Assembly (NCBI GenBank): GCA_023393475.1
Contig: JAEWLC010000053.1
Coordinates: forward strand, 1-64,000
Source: Pseudomonadota bacterium
GTDB lineage: Bacteria; Pseudomonadota; Alphaproteobacteria; Rhizobiales; Devosiaceae
Direction of reading: 5' to 3'
Length of the DNA: 64,000 nt
Made by a program: the position numbers and the translations under genes. Shown here piece after piece: positions 52,416-60,720 of this stretch; within the stretch, counting starts at the first letter, position 1, and each line of letters opens with the position of its first letter. A model generated the notes under the pieces. That model did not search any database and was not told the DNA's origin. It worked only from the letters and a program-made list of their open reading frames with translations.

Positions 52416-53327
52416 ATGAACAAGCCTTTTGTTTCGTTGCGTCCGGAAATCACCCGGACCCACGCACTGATGCTGATGGATTGGCTGGAGGACGAACGCG
52501 TCACCCGCTACCTGAGCGATTCAAGCAGCGTCTCGCGGTTCATCGCCGACGCCATAGACCGGACTCCGATGCCGATCCTGACCCACCTGTTCAACCAGGG
52601 CGGGCGCTTCTTCATGGCCCACGATCGTAACGACAGGCCCGTCGGTTTCGTCCGCCTGGTCAAGACCGGTCCCGACTGCGAAATCGTCCTCGTCATCGGC
52701 GATCATGACACCTGGGGTAAAAGGCTCGGCGCGAGCACCATCCGCGAAGGCCTGAAGCTCGCCTTCCTCGACATGCGGGCGAAGAACGTCATCGCGAAGA
52801 TCCACCCCGACAACACGCGCTCGCTGAAGGCCTTTGAGCGCAGCGGCTTCCTCGTCGAGCGCGAAACGCCGATGCTCAAGTCGCTGTCCATGACCTCCGC
52901 GCGCTATCTCCAGCTCCTGCGCCAGGGTGCCATGGCGGATACCGCCGACATCTACATCACTGAGATGGACAAGGACCGCCTCCAGAGCCTGATCTACTTC
53001 GAACAGGGGCCGGCAATCGTCGAACTCGAACACGAGATCGAGCGCGCCATCGTGGTCGAGCCTCAGGCTGTCGCCCCGGATGTCGTGACCATGAATTCGC
53101 GGGTCGTGCTGAAGGTGGACGACGAGGAAAAGGAAGTGGCCCTCGTCTATCCGGAGGACGCCGACGAACGTTCCGGCAAGCTATCGGTCCTCTCCGACGT
53201 CGGCGCCGCGATCCTCGGCTACCAGGAGGGCGACGCCATCGACTGGATGGTCTCCGACCGCACCCGCCGCATCCTGATCGAGCGGGTCGTCTACCAACCC
53301 GAATCCGCCGGCCACTTCCACCTCTAG
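52416..53327 (+). CDS. Fusion of a GNAT acetyltransferase with an Rnk/GreA-type C-terminal domain
   Basis: A 303-residue two-domain protein. Residues 1-150 form a GNAT domain (RPVGFVRLVKTGPDCEIVLVIGD, then KNVIAKIHPDNTRSLKAFERSGF). Residues 180-303 resemble the regulator of nucleoside diphosphate kinase (Rnk) with the GreA/GreB C-terminal fold: VTMNSRVVLKVDDEEKEVALVYPEDAD and VGAAILGYQEGDAIDW. The GreA-type domain binds RNA polymerase, so the enzyme could acetylate a target at the polymerase; this is inference. ATG 52416 follows AGGGTGG. Confidence 0.87.
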   Translation: MNKPFVSLRPEITRTHALMLMDWLEDERVTRYLSDSSSVSRFIADAIDRTPMPILTHLFNQGGRFFMAHDRNDRPVGFVRLVKTGPDCEIVLVIGDHDTWGKRLGASTIREGLKLAFLDMRAKNVIAKIHPDNTRSLKAFERSGFLVERETPMLKSLSMTSARYLQLLRQGAMADTADIYITEMDKDRLQSLIYFEQGPAIVELEHEIERAIVVEPQAVAPDVVTMNSRVVLKVDDEEKEVALVYPEDADERSGKLSVLSDVGAAILGYQEGDAIDWMVSDRTRRILIERVVYQPESAGHFHL

Positions 53328-53380
53328 CCGCGGCGTCGGGCGGGGTGGGCGTACTCCCTCGCCCCACCCCCCAGACCAAC

Positions 53381-53776
53381 TCACCAGGGCGAGAAGCAAT
53401 CGTAGGTGTGGTGGCGACTGATCCTGCCGTCCCGCATCTCGAAGAACATGGCAAAATTCGCCAGCATCGCCTCCCCCTTGGGCAAGCCGGCTACATCCAT
53501 CTTGAACGTGGCGCGGAAGATCGCCTCGACAGCGACCTTGTTTCCGATCGCCACGACATTCGTCACCTCGTAGCGCTGGCTTTCGACGATCGCCCGCCCC
53601 CGCTTGCCCGCTTGCCGCAATTGATCGATGTCGCGCGTGGCACCCGCCGGCACGAGCTTGTTGGGCCACTCCACCTGAACGGCGTCCTCCGTATACCAGT
53701 CGGTCTCCCGGCCGATCACCTCGTCGTTCTCGATCGCCTTCAGAAACGACAGCACAAACATTTCGGCGTCTTCCAA
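53381..53776 (-). CDS. NTF2/SnoaL-like protein
   Basis: A 131-residue protein with the cone-shaped NTF2 fold: VLSFLKAIENDEVIGRETDWYTEDAV at the start and MRDGRISRHHTYDCFSPW at the end, as in SnoaL-like isomerases and many proteins without a known reaction. I chose TTG 53776 because AGGAGGG lies four bases upstream; the longer ATG frame has no ribosome site and ATG 53761 would remove the first helix. It follows the next gene by 54 bases on the same strand. Confidence 0.8.
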   Translation of the reverse strand: MEDAEMFVLSFLKAIENDEVIGRETDWYTEDAVQVEWPNKLVPAGATRDIDQLRQAGKRGRAIVESQRYEVTNVVAIGNKVAVEAIFRATFKMDVAGLPKGEAMLANFAMFFEMRDGRISRHHTYDCFSPW

Positions 53777-53830
53777 TTGACCCTCCTTTTCAGCGGGCAG
53801 CCACGGCACCGACCGGCTGCGGGAGCAGGA

Positions 53831-54355
53831 CTAACCCTTCTGCAACGCGCGCTGGAGGAGCGCGGTTGAATAGAACTCGTACGAGGCCGCCTTGTCCGGG
53901 AAATCGATCAGATGGACTGTGAAGCGGCAGGGCACGCCATTTTCCGGAAGGTTATCTGCGAAGAAGGACGAGTACGCCTCGGCATAGGCCTTCCGAAGGC
54001 GATCCTGCTCAGCGGCATATCCGGCGGGGTCGGCGAGGATGTTCGGCGTCTTCGGTTGGGCACCGAACGCGTGCATCTCGATGAAATCGACATCCCGCAG
54101 GGACGAGCAGATTCCCGCGTCGACCAGCCACTTCTCCCAGCACCTGAAGACCAGTGCGACTTCCTGATGGGGATCCATCGACACCAGTTTGTCGAGCCCC
54201 AATACACCCTTCGCCGAGTAGCCGCCTGTCAGGCCGGCGAAATGGATCTTGAGGTCGCCATCCGCCTGTTCCTCGGTGACCAGCGCCGAGAGAACCGGTC
54301 GATCGCCGTCATAGTAATAGGTGAGTTTGCCGCGCTTCCGGACGTTGAATGCCAT
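53831..54355 (-). CDS. Protein of unknown function in a PLP-enzyme locus
   Basis: A 174-residue soluble protein (RKRGKLTYYYDGDRPVLSALV at the start, FTVHLIDFPDKAASYEFYSTALLQRAL at the end). The last part looks like a small-molecule or oligomer-forming beta-alpha unit. No signal, no membrane helix and no family recognised. It sits 23 bases after the SelA-like gene and before the NTF2-like gene, so the three probably act in one pathway. Confidence 0.7.
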   Translation of the reverse strand: MAFNVRKRGKLTYYYDGDRPVLSALVTEEQADGDLKIHFAGLTGGYSAKGVLGLDKLVSMDPHQEVALVFRCWEKWLVDAGICSSLRDVDFIEMHAFGAQPKTPNILADPAGYAAEQDRLRKAYAEAYSSFFADNLPENGVPCRFTVHLIDFPDKAASYEFYSTALLQRALQKG

Positions 54356-54378
54356 CGATGACTTCCCTCGAAATTTGA

Positions 54379-55479
54379 TTAGCTGGTCAGAACCTGTCGC
54401 AACCGAGCGGCAACGACATCGGCCTCTTCGCGCGTCAGCGTCTGCGGATTGAGGGCTATGGCGTTCGGTTCCAGTGCAGCTACCTCGATCCAGACATCGC
54501 CATTCCTGAGCTCGTCGACGACCTGGTCGCGCGTCTTCCTGAACCCGCCATCGAGACGAACGATGGCGCGGGCGTGAGGTTGGCCAGCTTCACTCGGAAA
54601 GCCGCGTTCCGTCGTAACTCCGGCAATCCCGGCGAGGTCTCCGATCCACTTCTGGACGACCGCCTCGTAACCTTCGAGGATCGCCTCCTCGTCCTGATCC
54701 AGCGTGTACTGGACGGCGGCGAGCATGCCGGCGAGTTCTTCCTTTCCGACCTTCAAAGGTCGGCCGATGCCCTGCGTTGGCGGTGAAAGCCGGCGGCAAC
54801 CTGCGATCAGCTCCCTGCTCCCAAGGACCAGGCCGGCAGCTTGCGGGCCCCGGATACCTTTGCCGCCACTGAAGACGACCCCCTCGCAGCCGAGGACCTT
54901 CGTGTAGTGCCAGAAACTCGAAACCGGTGGAATCTGGGCTGCGGCGTCGACCAGAACAGGCACGCGGTGCTTCTTCGCGATCGCGATGACATCCTCGATC
55001 GGCGGGGACTTCGCCGCCAGCGCCCCGGCAAACCAGACGAGGCACGCCGTCCGCCCGGTTATGGCAGCTTCGAACGATTCGAGGCTGTCGTCGCACTCGA
55101 CGATGGAGGCGCCGGTCTGGAGAATGGCGAAGTCGTAGCCGTTGCGCTGTGAAGTGAAGACGATGGCTTCGTTTTTGGTGATGCCCTTGAGCATCGGATA
55201 CGCCATCGGATCGGGTTCGTTCGGCGCTGCCATAAAGGTTGCGACCGCGAACACGATCCCACCTGCTGCGCCTGAGGAAACGAATGCCGCGTCATTCCGG
55301 GTGAGCTCGGCGATACGGTCGCCGACCCGTGCCTGAAAGAGTGGCAGATCGACAAACGAGCCGGCAGCCGCCTTCATTGCCTCGAGGACCTCCCCGGGCA
55401 TGCGCGATCCACCAAGCTTGGTGAGTGTTGCCGACGCATTGATGATGGGCTTGATGCCCAGGTCTTCGTAGATGCCCAC
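54379..55479 (-). CDS. SelA-like / class V aminotransferase-fold PLP enzyme
   Basis: A 366-residue fold-type I PLP enzyme. It starts YEDLGIKPIINASATLTKLGGS and has the cofactor lysine at 207 in SGGKGIRGPQAAGLVLG, which is the pattern of the SelA-like group that includes selenocysteine synthase and D-glucosaminate-6-phosphate ammonia-lyase (DgaE). At 366 residues it is shorter than true SelA, and no selD or selB is near, so an amino-acid or sugar-amine lyase is more likely. GTG 55479 has GAGGGGG eight bases upstream; ATG 55554 would add 25 residues without a ribosome site. Confidence 0.83.
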   Translation of the reverse strand: MGIYEDLGIKPIINASATLTKLGGSRMPGEVLEAMKAAAGSFVDLPLFQARVGDRIAELTRNDAAFVSSGAAGGIVFAVATFMAAPNEPDPMAYPMLKGITKNEAIVFTSQRNGYDFAILQTGASIVECDDSLESFEAAITGRTACLVWFAGALAAKSPPIEDVIAIAKKHRVPVLVDAAAQIPPVSSFWHYTKVLGCEGVVFSGGKGIRGPQAAGLVLGSRELIAGCRRLSPPTQGIGRPLKVGKEELAGMLAAVQYTLDQDEEAILEGYEAVVQKWIGDLAGIAGVTTERGFPSEAGQPHARAIVRLDGGFRKTRDQVVDELRNGDVWIEVAALEPNAIALNPQTLTREEADVVAARLRQVLTS

Positions 55480-55778
55480 CCGCAGAACCCCCTCGCGAAA
55501 CTGGCGAATCCATTCGTTGGGCGTCAGCCTACCCAATCCGGACGGCGGCTGCATTCAGCACAAAGGCGATTGGCCGGCGAAAGCCGGGTCAGTGTTGTGG
55601 CCACCCGAGGCCATGTCTTCGTGCATAGCACCCAACAACGGCGAGGCTTGCGTGTGCCAACGGTCACCATCGCGACGAGCTTGATGGCCGGTCGGCTTCA
55701 GGACATCCTCACGCCGGTACTGGCGATGTGGGTTCGATGTCGCGGCGGGCGTAGGGTCGCTGGAGCGGAGAGGTCCTG

Positions 55779-56447
55779 GTGGTTGCAGATGCCGTAGGAA
55801 GCCTGCTGTCGCTTTCCATGGCGATTGCGTCCAGTCCGCTACCGATCATCGCTGCGGTGCTGGTGGTCGGTTCCGGCCGCGCGGCGGGACTTGCGTTCGC
55901 ACTCGGCTGGCTGATCGGGTTGACTGCACTGGCAGTGCTCTCGGCCCTGCTCGTGCGGGGGATAGGGGAGATCGGCCCCACGGGCCAGTTGCTGCTCGAC
56001 CTGCTGCGTGTCGCGCTTGGTGTGCTGCTGCTGTGGGCGGCGCTCCGCAAGTGGCAGAAACGGCCGCGAGAGGGCGAGGAACCAGCGGTTCCGAAGTGGC
56101 TGGAAGCGTTCCGCACGATGGATGTGCCGGGAGCGCTGCGCTGGGGCGCGGTGATAGCGGCAGCCAACCCCAAGCATTTCGGCCTCGTCTTGGCAGCGAT
56201 GGCCTATGTGGCCGAAGCCGCGAGCATCGGCGAGGCGCTGATCGCTGTGGCGGTCGTTGTCCTGCTCAGTTCCATCTCCGTCGTAGGAATCGTGCTGGCC
56301 CGGGCGCTTGGCGGCAAGGGTGCCGAGGCCGGGTTGCAGGCGATCCAGCGCTTCATGGTTCACAACAACAACGTCATCGTGATGATCGTGTTCATCATCC
56401 TCGGCGTGATGCTGCTGGGTTCCGGTTTGTACGGGCTCCTCGGCTGA
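55779..56447 (+). CDS. GAP-family (Sap-like) polytopic membrane protein
   Basis: A 222-residue protein with six hydrophobic helices and a charged cytoplasmic loop around 90-115 (KWQKRPREGEEPAVPKWLEAFRTM). The layout and motifs (LLSLSMAIASSPLPIIAAVLV, AANPKHFGLVLAAMAY) fit the GAP/LysE-superfamily group related to the mycobacterial sulfolipid-addressing protein Sap. Such proteins are thought to export lipids or small molecules. GTG 55779 has GGAGAGG upstream. It stands alone. Confidence 0.82.
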   Translation: MVADAVGSLLSLSMAIASSPLPIIAAVLVVGSGRAAGLAFALGWLIGLTALAVLSALLVRGIGEIGPTGQLLLDLLRVALGVLLLWAALRKWQKRPREGEEPAVPKWLEAFRTMDVPGALRWGAVIAAANPKHFGLVLAAMAYVAEAASIGEALIAVAVVVLLSSISVVGIVLARALGGKGAEAGLQAIQRFMVHNNNVIVMIVFIILGVMLLGSGLYGLLG

Positions 56448-56481
56448 CGGCTACGCCGACGCGCTCTCCCCACCCCCCGGT

Positions 56482-56550
56482 GTCATCCCTGCACAGGCAG
56501 GGATCCATCTCTCGACCGGCACCGGCGGGTAACTGGATCCCCGGGATGAC
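56482..56550. repeat. Palindromic repeat, second copy
   Basis: Begins GTCATCCCTGC and ends CCCGGGATGAC, with an inner hairpin CCCTGCACAGGCAGGG. It is of the same kind as the element at 8106-8182, with the same GTCATCC...GGATGAC ends. The gap 56448-56811 consists mainly of this and the next element. Confidence 0.65.
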
Positions 56551-56580
56551 AGCCGGTGCCCACATCCCCTTCTCTCAGTC

Positions 56581-56652
56581 GTCATCCGCGGACTTGATCC
56601 GCGACCCAACGGAGTTCGCGGCATGGGTCCCCGGGTCAAGCCCGGGGCTGAC
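56581..56652. repeat. Palindromic repeat, third copy (variant)
   Basis: Begins GTCATCCGCGGACTTGATCCGCG and ends with CCCCGGGTCAAGCCCGGGG-CTGAC; each arm is a hairpin. The inner parts differ from the other two copies while the ends are related. Confidence 0.6.
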
Positions 56653-56812
56653 AAGGTGGGGGCGCGTTCGCGCACTCTCGGATGGCGCGGACGGCCGTCA
56701 AAGTGTCGCCGTAGCCCCCACGCCCAATCAGTATCTGAGGGGAACCGTTTTGCGCTCCAGAGCGGCTGACAATTTCCATAAAGCCGTTCAAGTCGTGCCT
56801 GGTGAAAACCAC
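56636..56812 (-). CDS. Possible small coupled ORF
   Basis: GTG 56812 shares its G with the TAG stop of the 211-residue gene upstream, so translation could re-initiate. The 58-residue product begins VVFTRHDLNGFMEIVSRSG and runs into the palindromic repeat at its 3' end, which argues that the last part is not under coding selection. There is no ribosome site. It may be a decayed 3' portion of the upstream gene. Confidence 0.25.
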   Translation of the reverse strand: MVFTRHDLNGFMEIVSRSGAQNGSPQILIGRGGYGDTLTAVRAIRECANAPPPCQPRA

Positions 56813-57447
56813 TACGCCGGGTTCTTTGGCCTGAACCCGGGCATATTCGCCACTGCACGAACCCAATCTGTGAGCACCTTGTCCGCCCCGAGCGCATCCG
56901 CCGCATCTATCCAGTCGGTCTCCAAGGCACAGTCGGAAGTGCGCGGGACCTGAGTTGAGTCGACCAGAGCGTCGAGGGCTTCGTTCACCACCTCTGCCGA
57001 GCCGGTTTTGACGGCTTGGCGCATCAGGTGACCCGCAGCATAGTTCAGAAGAACCTGCTCACTCATGGCCTGAGCAAGTGCTGCCTTGGCATGCGCAACT
57101 CCCTCCGAGGGTTTTCCGACATGCATCAGGGTCTGAGAAAGATGCATGAGAGAGAAGATGTCGTGAGCCTCCTCATGGGCGACGCGCGCGATGCGCTCCG
57201 CTGCATCCCGGTAGCCCCGCAGCAGACACTCTGTGACAGCTCCCCCGTAGAGGCTCGACCGCGACGTGCGGTCGTTGGTCTGAGCGAGCGCGTCCATCAG
57301 AAGTGACGCGCTCTCTGGCGCATCCGCACCGAAGACCGAAACGACCTTCTCTCGAAACTTGGCGACATGTCGCATCAGCCTCGTGACTTCGGCCATGGCC
57401 AAGCGCATCTCCTCGATATCCTGGGCGCTTGGGGGGCTTACAACCAT
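56812..57447 (-). CDS. Helical-repeat protein of unknown function
   Basis: A 211-residue soluble protein made mostly of amphipathic helices (AMAEVTRLMRHVAKFREKVV, then EEAHDIFSLMHLSQTLMHVGKPSEG and AHAKAALAQAMSEQVLLNYAAGHL), in the manner of TPR or SEL1-like repeats. No signal or membrane segment. I do not recognise a family. Codon use is visibly less GC-rich than in the flagellar genes nearby. Confidence 0.65.
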   Translation of the reverse strand: MVVSPPSAQDIEEMRLAMAEVTRLMRHVAKFREKVVSVFGADAPESASLLMDALAQTNDRTSRSSLYGGAVTECLLRGYRDAAERIARVAHEEAHDIFSLMHLSQTLMHVGKPSEGVAHAKAALAQAMSEQVLLNYAAGHLMRQAVKTGSAEVVNEALDALVDSTQVPRTSDCALETDWIDAADALGADKVLTDWVRAVANMPGFRPKNPA

Positions 57448-57700
57448 CGATGTCCTCGTCCTTCCACGTTGGTAGGGCGACAGACCCTAACATACAGAAG
57501 GCATCAGCCACTTTCTGCCGTCTTGGGTTAAGGACCTCGAGTCATTTCGATCGGCGAGGCTCCCACTTCACTGAGTGTTCGTCTTTGGGCAACCGCAGTA
57601 ACCCCACGCCCTAACCACATTTGTTCGGGCTGGCACATTTCTGATATTTGCCCCACGGCCTGTTGAGTGCAGTGGAACTTATTCTTTCCGTGGGGAGCTC

Positions 57701-57937
57701 ATGGGCTCGCAAGCAATAACGACAATGATCCTGTTCAATATTTCGCCGTTCATTTACGGCATAGGCATTCCAGCACTGATTTTTGTGCTCATCGCAATCA
57801 AGCGCGCTAAGCCAATGAGCAGCCTGCGCAATCGAGTTTGGACTGCTCTTTTGTACATGGTAGCACTTGCACTGTCGCTCATCGTTTTTGGGACGGCGTT
57901 CTCGATGCTCTCCACGTGGTTCGTGCATCGCTCCTAG
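57701..57937 (+). CDS. Small two-helix membrane protein
   Basis: A 78-residue protein with two hydrophobic helices at about 9-32 and 46-72, separated by a basic loop (IKRAKPMSSLRNRVW). GGGGAGCTC precedes ATG 57701. Unknown family. It lies in an A/T-richer stretch flanked by other genes I do not recognise. Confidence 0.6.
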   Translation: MGSQAITTMILFNISPFIYGIGIPALIFVLIAIKRAKPMSSLRNRVWTALLYMVALALSLIVFGTAFSMLSTWFVHRS

Positions 57938-57999
57938 GCCGTAGCCAAGTACAGGCTGGGCTCTGGTGCACCCACGCCCCCTCTACATCTGTGAGGGTG

Positions 58000-58335
58000 T
58001 CAGATGATGCGAGGCACGCCCGGCTGCCTATCTGAGCGGCGTTCTCCTGCAATTAGGCGATCGAGCATCATGTCGAAATCGTTTGCTCGGTGAAGCTGCT
58101 GTTTCAAAGTTGGCAGATCTTCAGCTCGAGTTCTTATCGCGCTAGCAGCTGATCGAAGGCTCGCTAGTATTTGTTTTGAGATCGCGAATTCGCTTTGAAG
58201 TCCCTCCGCCTTATCCCAAAGGTGATCTTCGAGGGCATCAAACGCCGATGCGTCATAAATTTCCGCATTCAGAAGCTTGCCTACCGCCTGATCGGTCAAC
58301 TCCTGCAGAAGAGAGTCGAAGTGATTTTCGGACAT
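58000..58335 (-). CDS. Small helical protein of unknown function
   Basis: A 111-residue acidic, helical protein (ENHFDSLLQELTDQAVGKLL, then SKQILASLRSAASAIRTRAEDL and NDFDMMLDRLIAGERRSDR) with a basic tail. No cysteine pairs, signal or membrane helix. Unknown family. It converges on the two-helix membrane protein gene (62 bases apart). Base composition is clearly lower in GC than in the flagellar genes. Confidence 0.6.
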   Translation of the reverse strand: MSENHFDSLLQELTDQAVGKLLNAEIYDASAFDALEDHLWDKAEGLQSEFAISKQILASLRSAASAIRTRAEDLPTLKQQLHRANDFDMMLDRLIAGERRSDRQPGVPRII

Positions 58336-58490
58336 GTGGTCTTCCCGCGCTCACAGCAATTGCTGCGCAATGTGTCTTAAAGGGCAAAGACACTCTGTTG
58401 GAACAATGTACGCTCTGGCTACCCCCACTACCCTAGTCACGGGCGTGGGGTCGGAGTCCGCTTTGGGCCAAACCGGTCCCGCGCGCTCAA

Positions 58491-58518
58491 ACACAAAAGG
58501 GCCCGCGCGCGGACCCTC
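58491..58518 (-). terminator. Intrinsic terminator of fliI-fliJ
   Basis: On the minus strand AGGGTCCGCG / CGCGGGCCCT (one G-U pair) is followed by TTTTGTGTTT. It lies about 25 bases after the fliJ stop. Confidence 0.8.
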
Positions 58519-58542
58519 TTGTCACCCTGCCCTGCCGACAGC

Positions 58543-58956
58543 TTACCGACGCGTGTGCCGCAGGCGGCCGATCTCGTCGTATTCCGACTGCTCGGCCTTG
58601 GCCTCGGCCGCTGCCTCGCGGCCATGCTCGCGCTGGTCCAGCAGTTCGACCTTCTTGAGGTCCTCCACCGCTTCGGCCAGGGCGTCCTGCGCTGCCTCGA
58701 GATTGCCCTTCATGTCGTTGGCCGAGGCCAGCAGGTTGTCCCTGCGGGCAATCGCGGCCTTGGCGAACGTGGAATAGGCAAAATGGGCGACGTCGGAAAT
58801 TCCGGTCTTCTGCTGTTCGATTTCGATCTGCTGGTCGAGTTCGGCGGCCATGCGCTCGAAATCGGCGATCATCATCTCGATCTGCGTCAGTTGCCGGCGC
58901 TTCTCGTCCACCTGAAACTTCTTGAGCCGGATCAGGCTTTCGCTGCGCGACTTCAT
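58543..58956 (-). CDS. fliJ: Flagellar export chaperone FliJ
   Basis: FliJ is the coiled-coil central stalk of the FliI ATPase ring and an escort for export chaperones. The 137-residue product is almost entirely helical with heptads (RSESLIRLKKFQVDEKRRQL, then QQIEIEQQKTGISD and LAEAVEDLKKVELLDQREHG). Length and position right after fliI fit the family, whose sequence conservation is low. ATG 58956 is 28 bases from the fliI stop. Confidence 0.85.
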   Translation of the reverse strand: MKSRSESLIRLKKFQVDEKRRQLTQIEMMIADFERMAAELDQQIEIEQQKTGISDVAHFAYSTFAKAAIARRDNLLASANDMKGNLEAAQDALAEAVEDLKKVELLDQREHGREAAAEAKAEQSEYDEIGRLRHTRR

Positions 58957-58984
58957 GACTTGTACTCCTTACACCTCAAGTCAT

Positions 58985-60325
58985 TCACTTCACTGGCGCG
59001 GAGTGTTCGCCCACCTTGTCCAAAATCGCCTCCAGCATCACATAGCCGTCGGCAATCGAGGTGCGTTCTTCCCGCTGCTGGCTCAGAAACGCCTCCAGCG
59101 CCGGGTTGATCGCGATGGCACGGTCCACGCCTGGATCCGATCCCTTCCGGTAAGCCCCCAGCCGGATCAGTTCCTCCATGTCGGAAAACGTCGACATGAG
59201 CTCCCGCGCCTTCTGCAGGACTGGCCGGAAACTCACCGGCACGCATCCTGGCATCGTTCGCGAGATAGACCGGAGCACGTTGACCGCCGGATAGCGACCG
59301 CGTTCGGCGATCGAGCGCTCCATCACGATGTGTCCATCGAGGATGCCGCGTACGGCGTCCGCAATGGGCTCATTGTGGTCATCACCTTCCACCAAAACGG
59401 TAAATAGACCGGTAATGGAGCCACTATCCTTTAACCCAGGCCCTGCTCTTTCCAGCAGCCTCGGCAGCTCGGTGAACACCGTCGGGGGATAGCCCTTGGC
59501 CGTCGGCGGCTCGCCGATCGCGAGCCCGATCTCGCGCTGCGCCTGCGCGAAGCGCGTCAGGCTGTCCATCATGCAGAGCACGCGCTTGCCCTGGTCGCGG
59601 AAATACTCGCTCAGCGTCAGCGTCAGGTAGGCCGCCTGCCGCCGCATCAGCGCTGCCTCGTCCGAGGTCGCCACCACCACTACCGCCTGCTGGATGCCGA
59701 CTTCGCCGAGATAGTCGGTGACGAACTCCTGCACCTCGCGGCCGCGCTCGCCGATCAGCCCGATCACCGCCACGTCGACCTGTGCGTTGCGCGCCAGCAT
59801 GCTCATCAGCACCGACTTGCCGACGCCCGAGCCCGCGAAGATGCCCATGCGCTGGCCCTCGCACATGGTGGTGAAGGTGTTGAGCGTGCGCACGCCCATG
59901 TCGAGCGGGTCGCCTACGCGCACGCGTTCATGTGCCGGCAGCGGCACCTGGCGCAGCGGATAGGCGGTCGCCCCCGGCATCAGCGGCCCCTTGCCGTCGA
60001 TCGGCACCCCGTCGGCGTTGATCACGCGCCCCAGCCAGTGCTCCGACGGCTGCACCGATCCGTCATGGCTCTTGAACAGCGCCCGGCAGCCGAGCCTGAC
60101 GCCCGTCAGCGCCCCGAACGGCAGGCAGAGCGCATGTCCCTCGCGAAAACCGATGATCTCGGCGCCGAGCACGCCGCCATTGGTGGTCTCGATCTCCACC
60201 CGCCCGCCGACCCGCAATTCCCGCACCGGCCCGACGATTTCGACGAGCAGCCCCTGCACGGTCTTCACCCGGCCGAAGACTTCTACGTCCTCGATGGCGT
60301 CGATGGCGGCTTTGAGGGACTGCAT
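58985..60325 (-). CDS. fliI: Flagellum-specific ATPase FliI
   Basis: FliI is the type III export ATPase, related to F1-ATPase beta. The 446-residue product has Walker A GSGVGKS at about 165-171, LIGERGREVQEFV, Walker B VLCMMDSLTRFAQAQREIGLA and the C-terminal domain with ELMSTFSDMEELIRLGAY. ATG 60325 (MQSLKAAIDAIEDVE) is used; nineteen extra residues of the longest frame overlap the control region. It is divergent from ctrA, and fliH, its regulator, is at 11771-12418. Confidence 0.96.
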   Translation of the reverse strand: MQSLKAAIDAIEDVEVFGRVKTVQGLLVEIVGPVRELRVGGRVEIETTNGGVLGAEIIGFREGHALCLPFGALTGVRLGCRALFKSHDGSVQPSEHWLGRVINADGVPIDGKGPLMPGATAYPLRQVPLPAHERVRVGDPLDMGVRTLNTFTTMCEGQRMGIFAGSGVGKSVLMSMLARNAQVDVAVIGLIGERGREVQEFVTDYLGEVGIQQAVVVVATSDEAALMRRQAAYLTLTLSEYFRDQGKRVLCMMDSLTRFAQAQREIGLAIGEPPTAKGYPPTVFTELPRLLERAGPGLKDSGSITGLFTVLVEGDDHNEPIADAVRGILDGHIVMERSIAERGRYPAVNVLRSISRTMPGCVPVSFRPVLQKARELMSTFSDMEELIRLGAYRKGSDPGVDRAIAINPALEAFLSQQREERTSIADGYVMLEAILDKVGEHSAPVK

Positions 60326-60720
60326 AAGCCTCTTTCGGAGGGTCGAATCGCTTGCCTCACAAGGTAACCGAACGTTAAGCAAAAAGCGTTAACCATAGGG
60401 TTCGGGCCACGTGTCCGCCGCGCTGGCATCGCGGCTCCAAAACCCTCCCAAATACCCCGAAAACCTTGAGTCGACAGAGTCGATTGTAAGGCCTTCTTAA
60501 CCTAAAATATTAAGTCCGTTGATGCCAAATTATTCAACTATTTCAACGACTTAACATATCGTTAGCGGGAGGTCGTTTGCACCTTGCGGATCGGAATTAA
60601 ACTTTGTTAACTAATTGCGCTTAGGTTTGGGTCATATCCAGTAGGGTTCGGTTAAGGGTGAACGCGCAAATGCGGTCACTCGTAGTTCCAGCAGGGAACG
60701 GGTTTAAGGGGATTGGCGGC
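60326..60720. promoter_or_regulatory. Divergent control region of fliI-fliJ and ctrA, with CtrA boxes and GANTC sites
   Basis: This 395-base gap has a CtrA-type box TTAA-N7-TTAG at 60551-60565, further TTAA pairs with other spacings (60497 and 60510; 60597 and 60607; 60373 and 60387) and a TTAACC-AT half-site near 60387. Three GANTC sites (targets of the cell-cycle methyltransferase CcrM) lie at 60345, 60468 and 60477, the last two nine bases apart. In Caulobacter the ctrA P1 promoter is controlled by such a methylation site and P2 by CtrA itself. Which box serves which gene is not resolved. Confidence 0.65.

Noticed and set aside
54379..55479. True selenocysteine synthase SelA
   Set aside because: The protein is about 100 residues too short and no selB, selD or tRNA-Sec is nearby.
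60373..60390. TTAA-N10-TTAA before fliI as a full CtrA box
   Set aside because: The spacing is ten, not seven; kept only as half-sites in the control-region entry.
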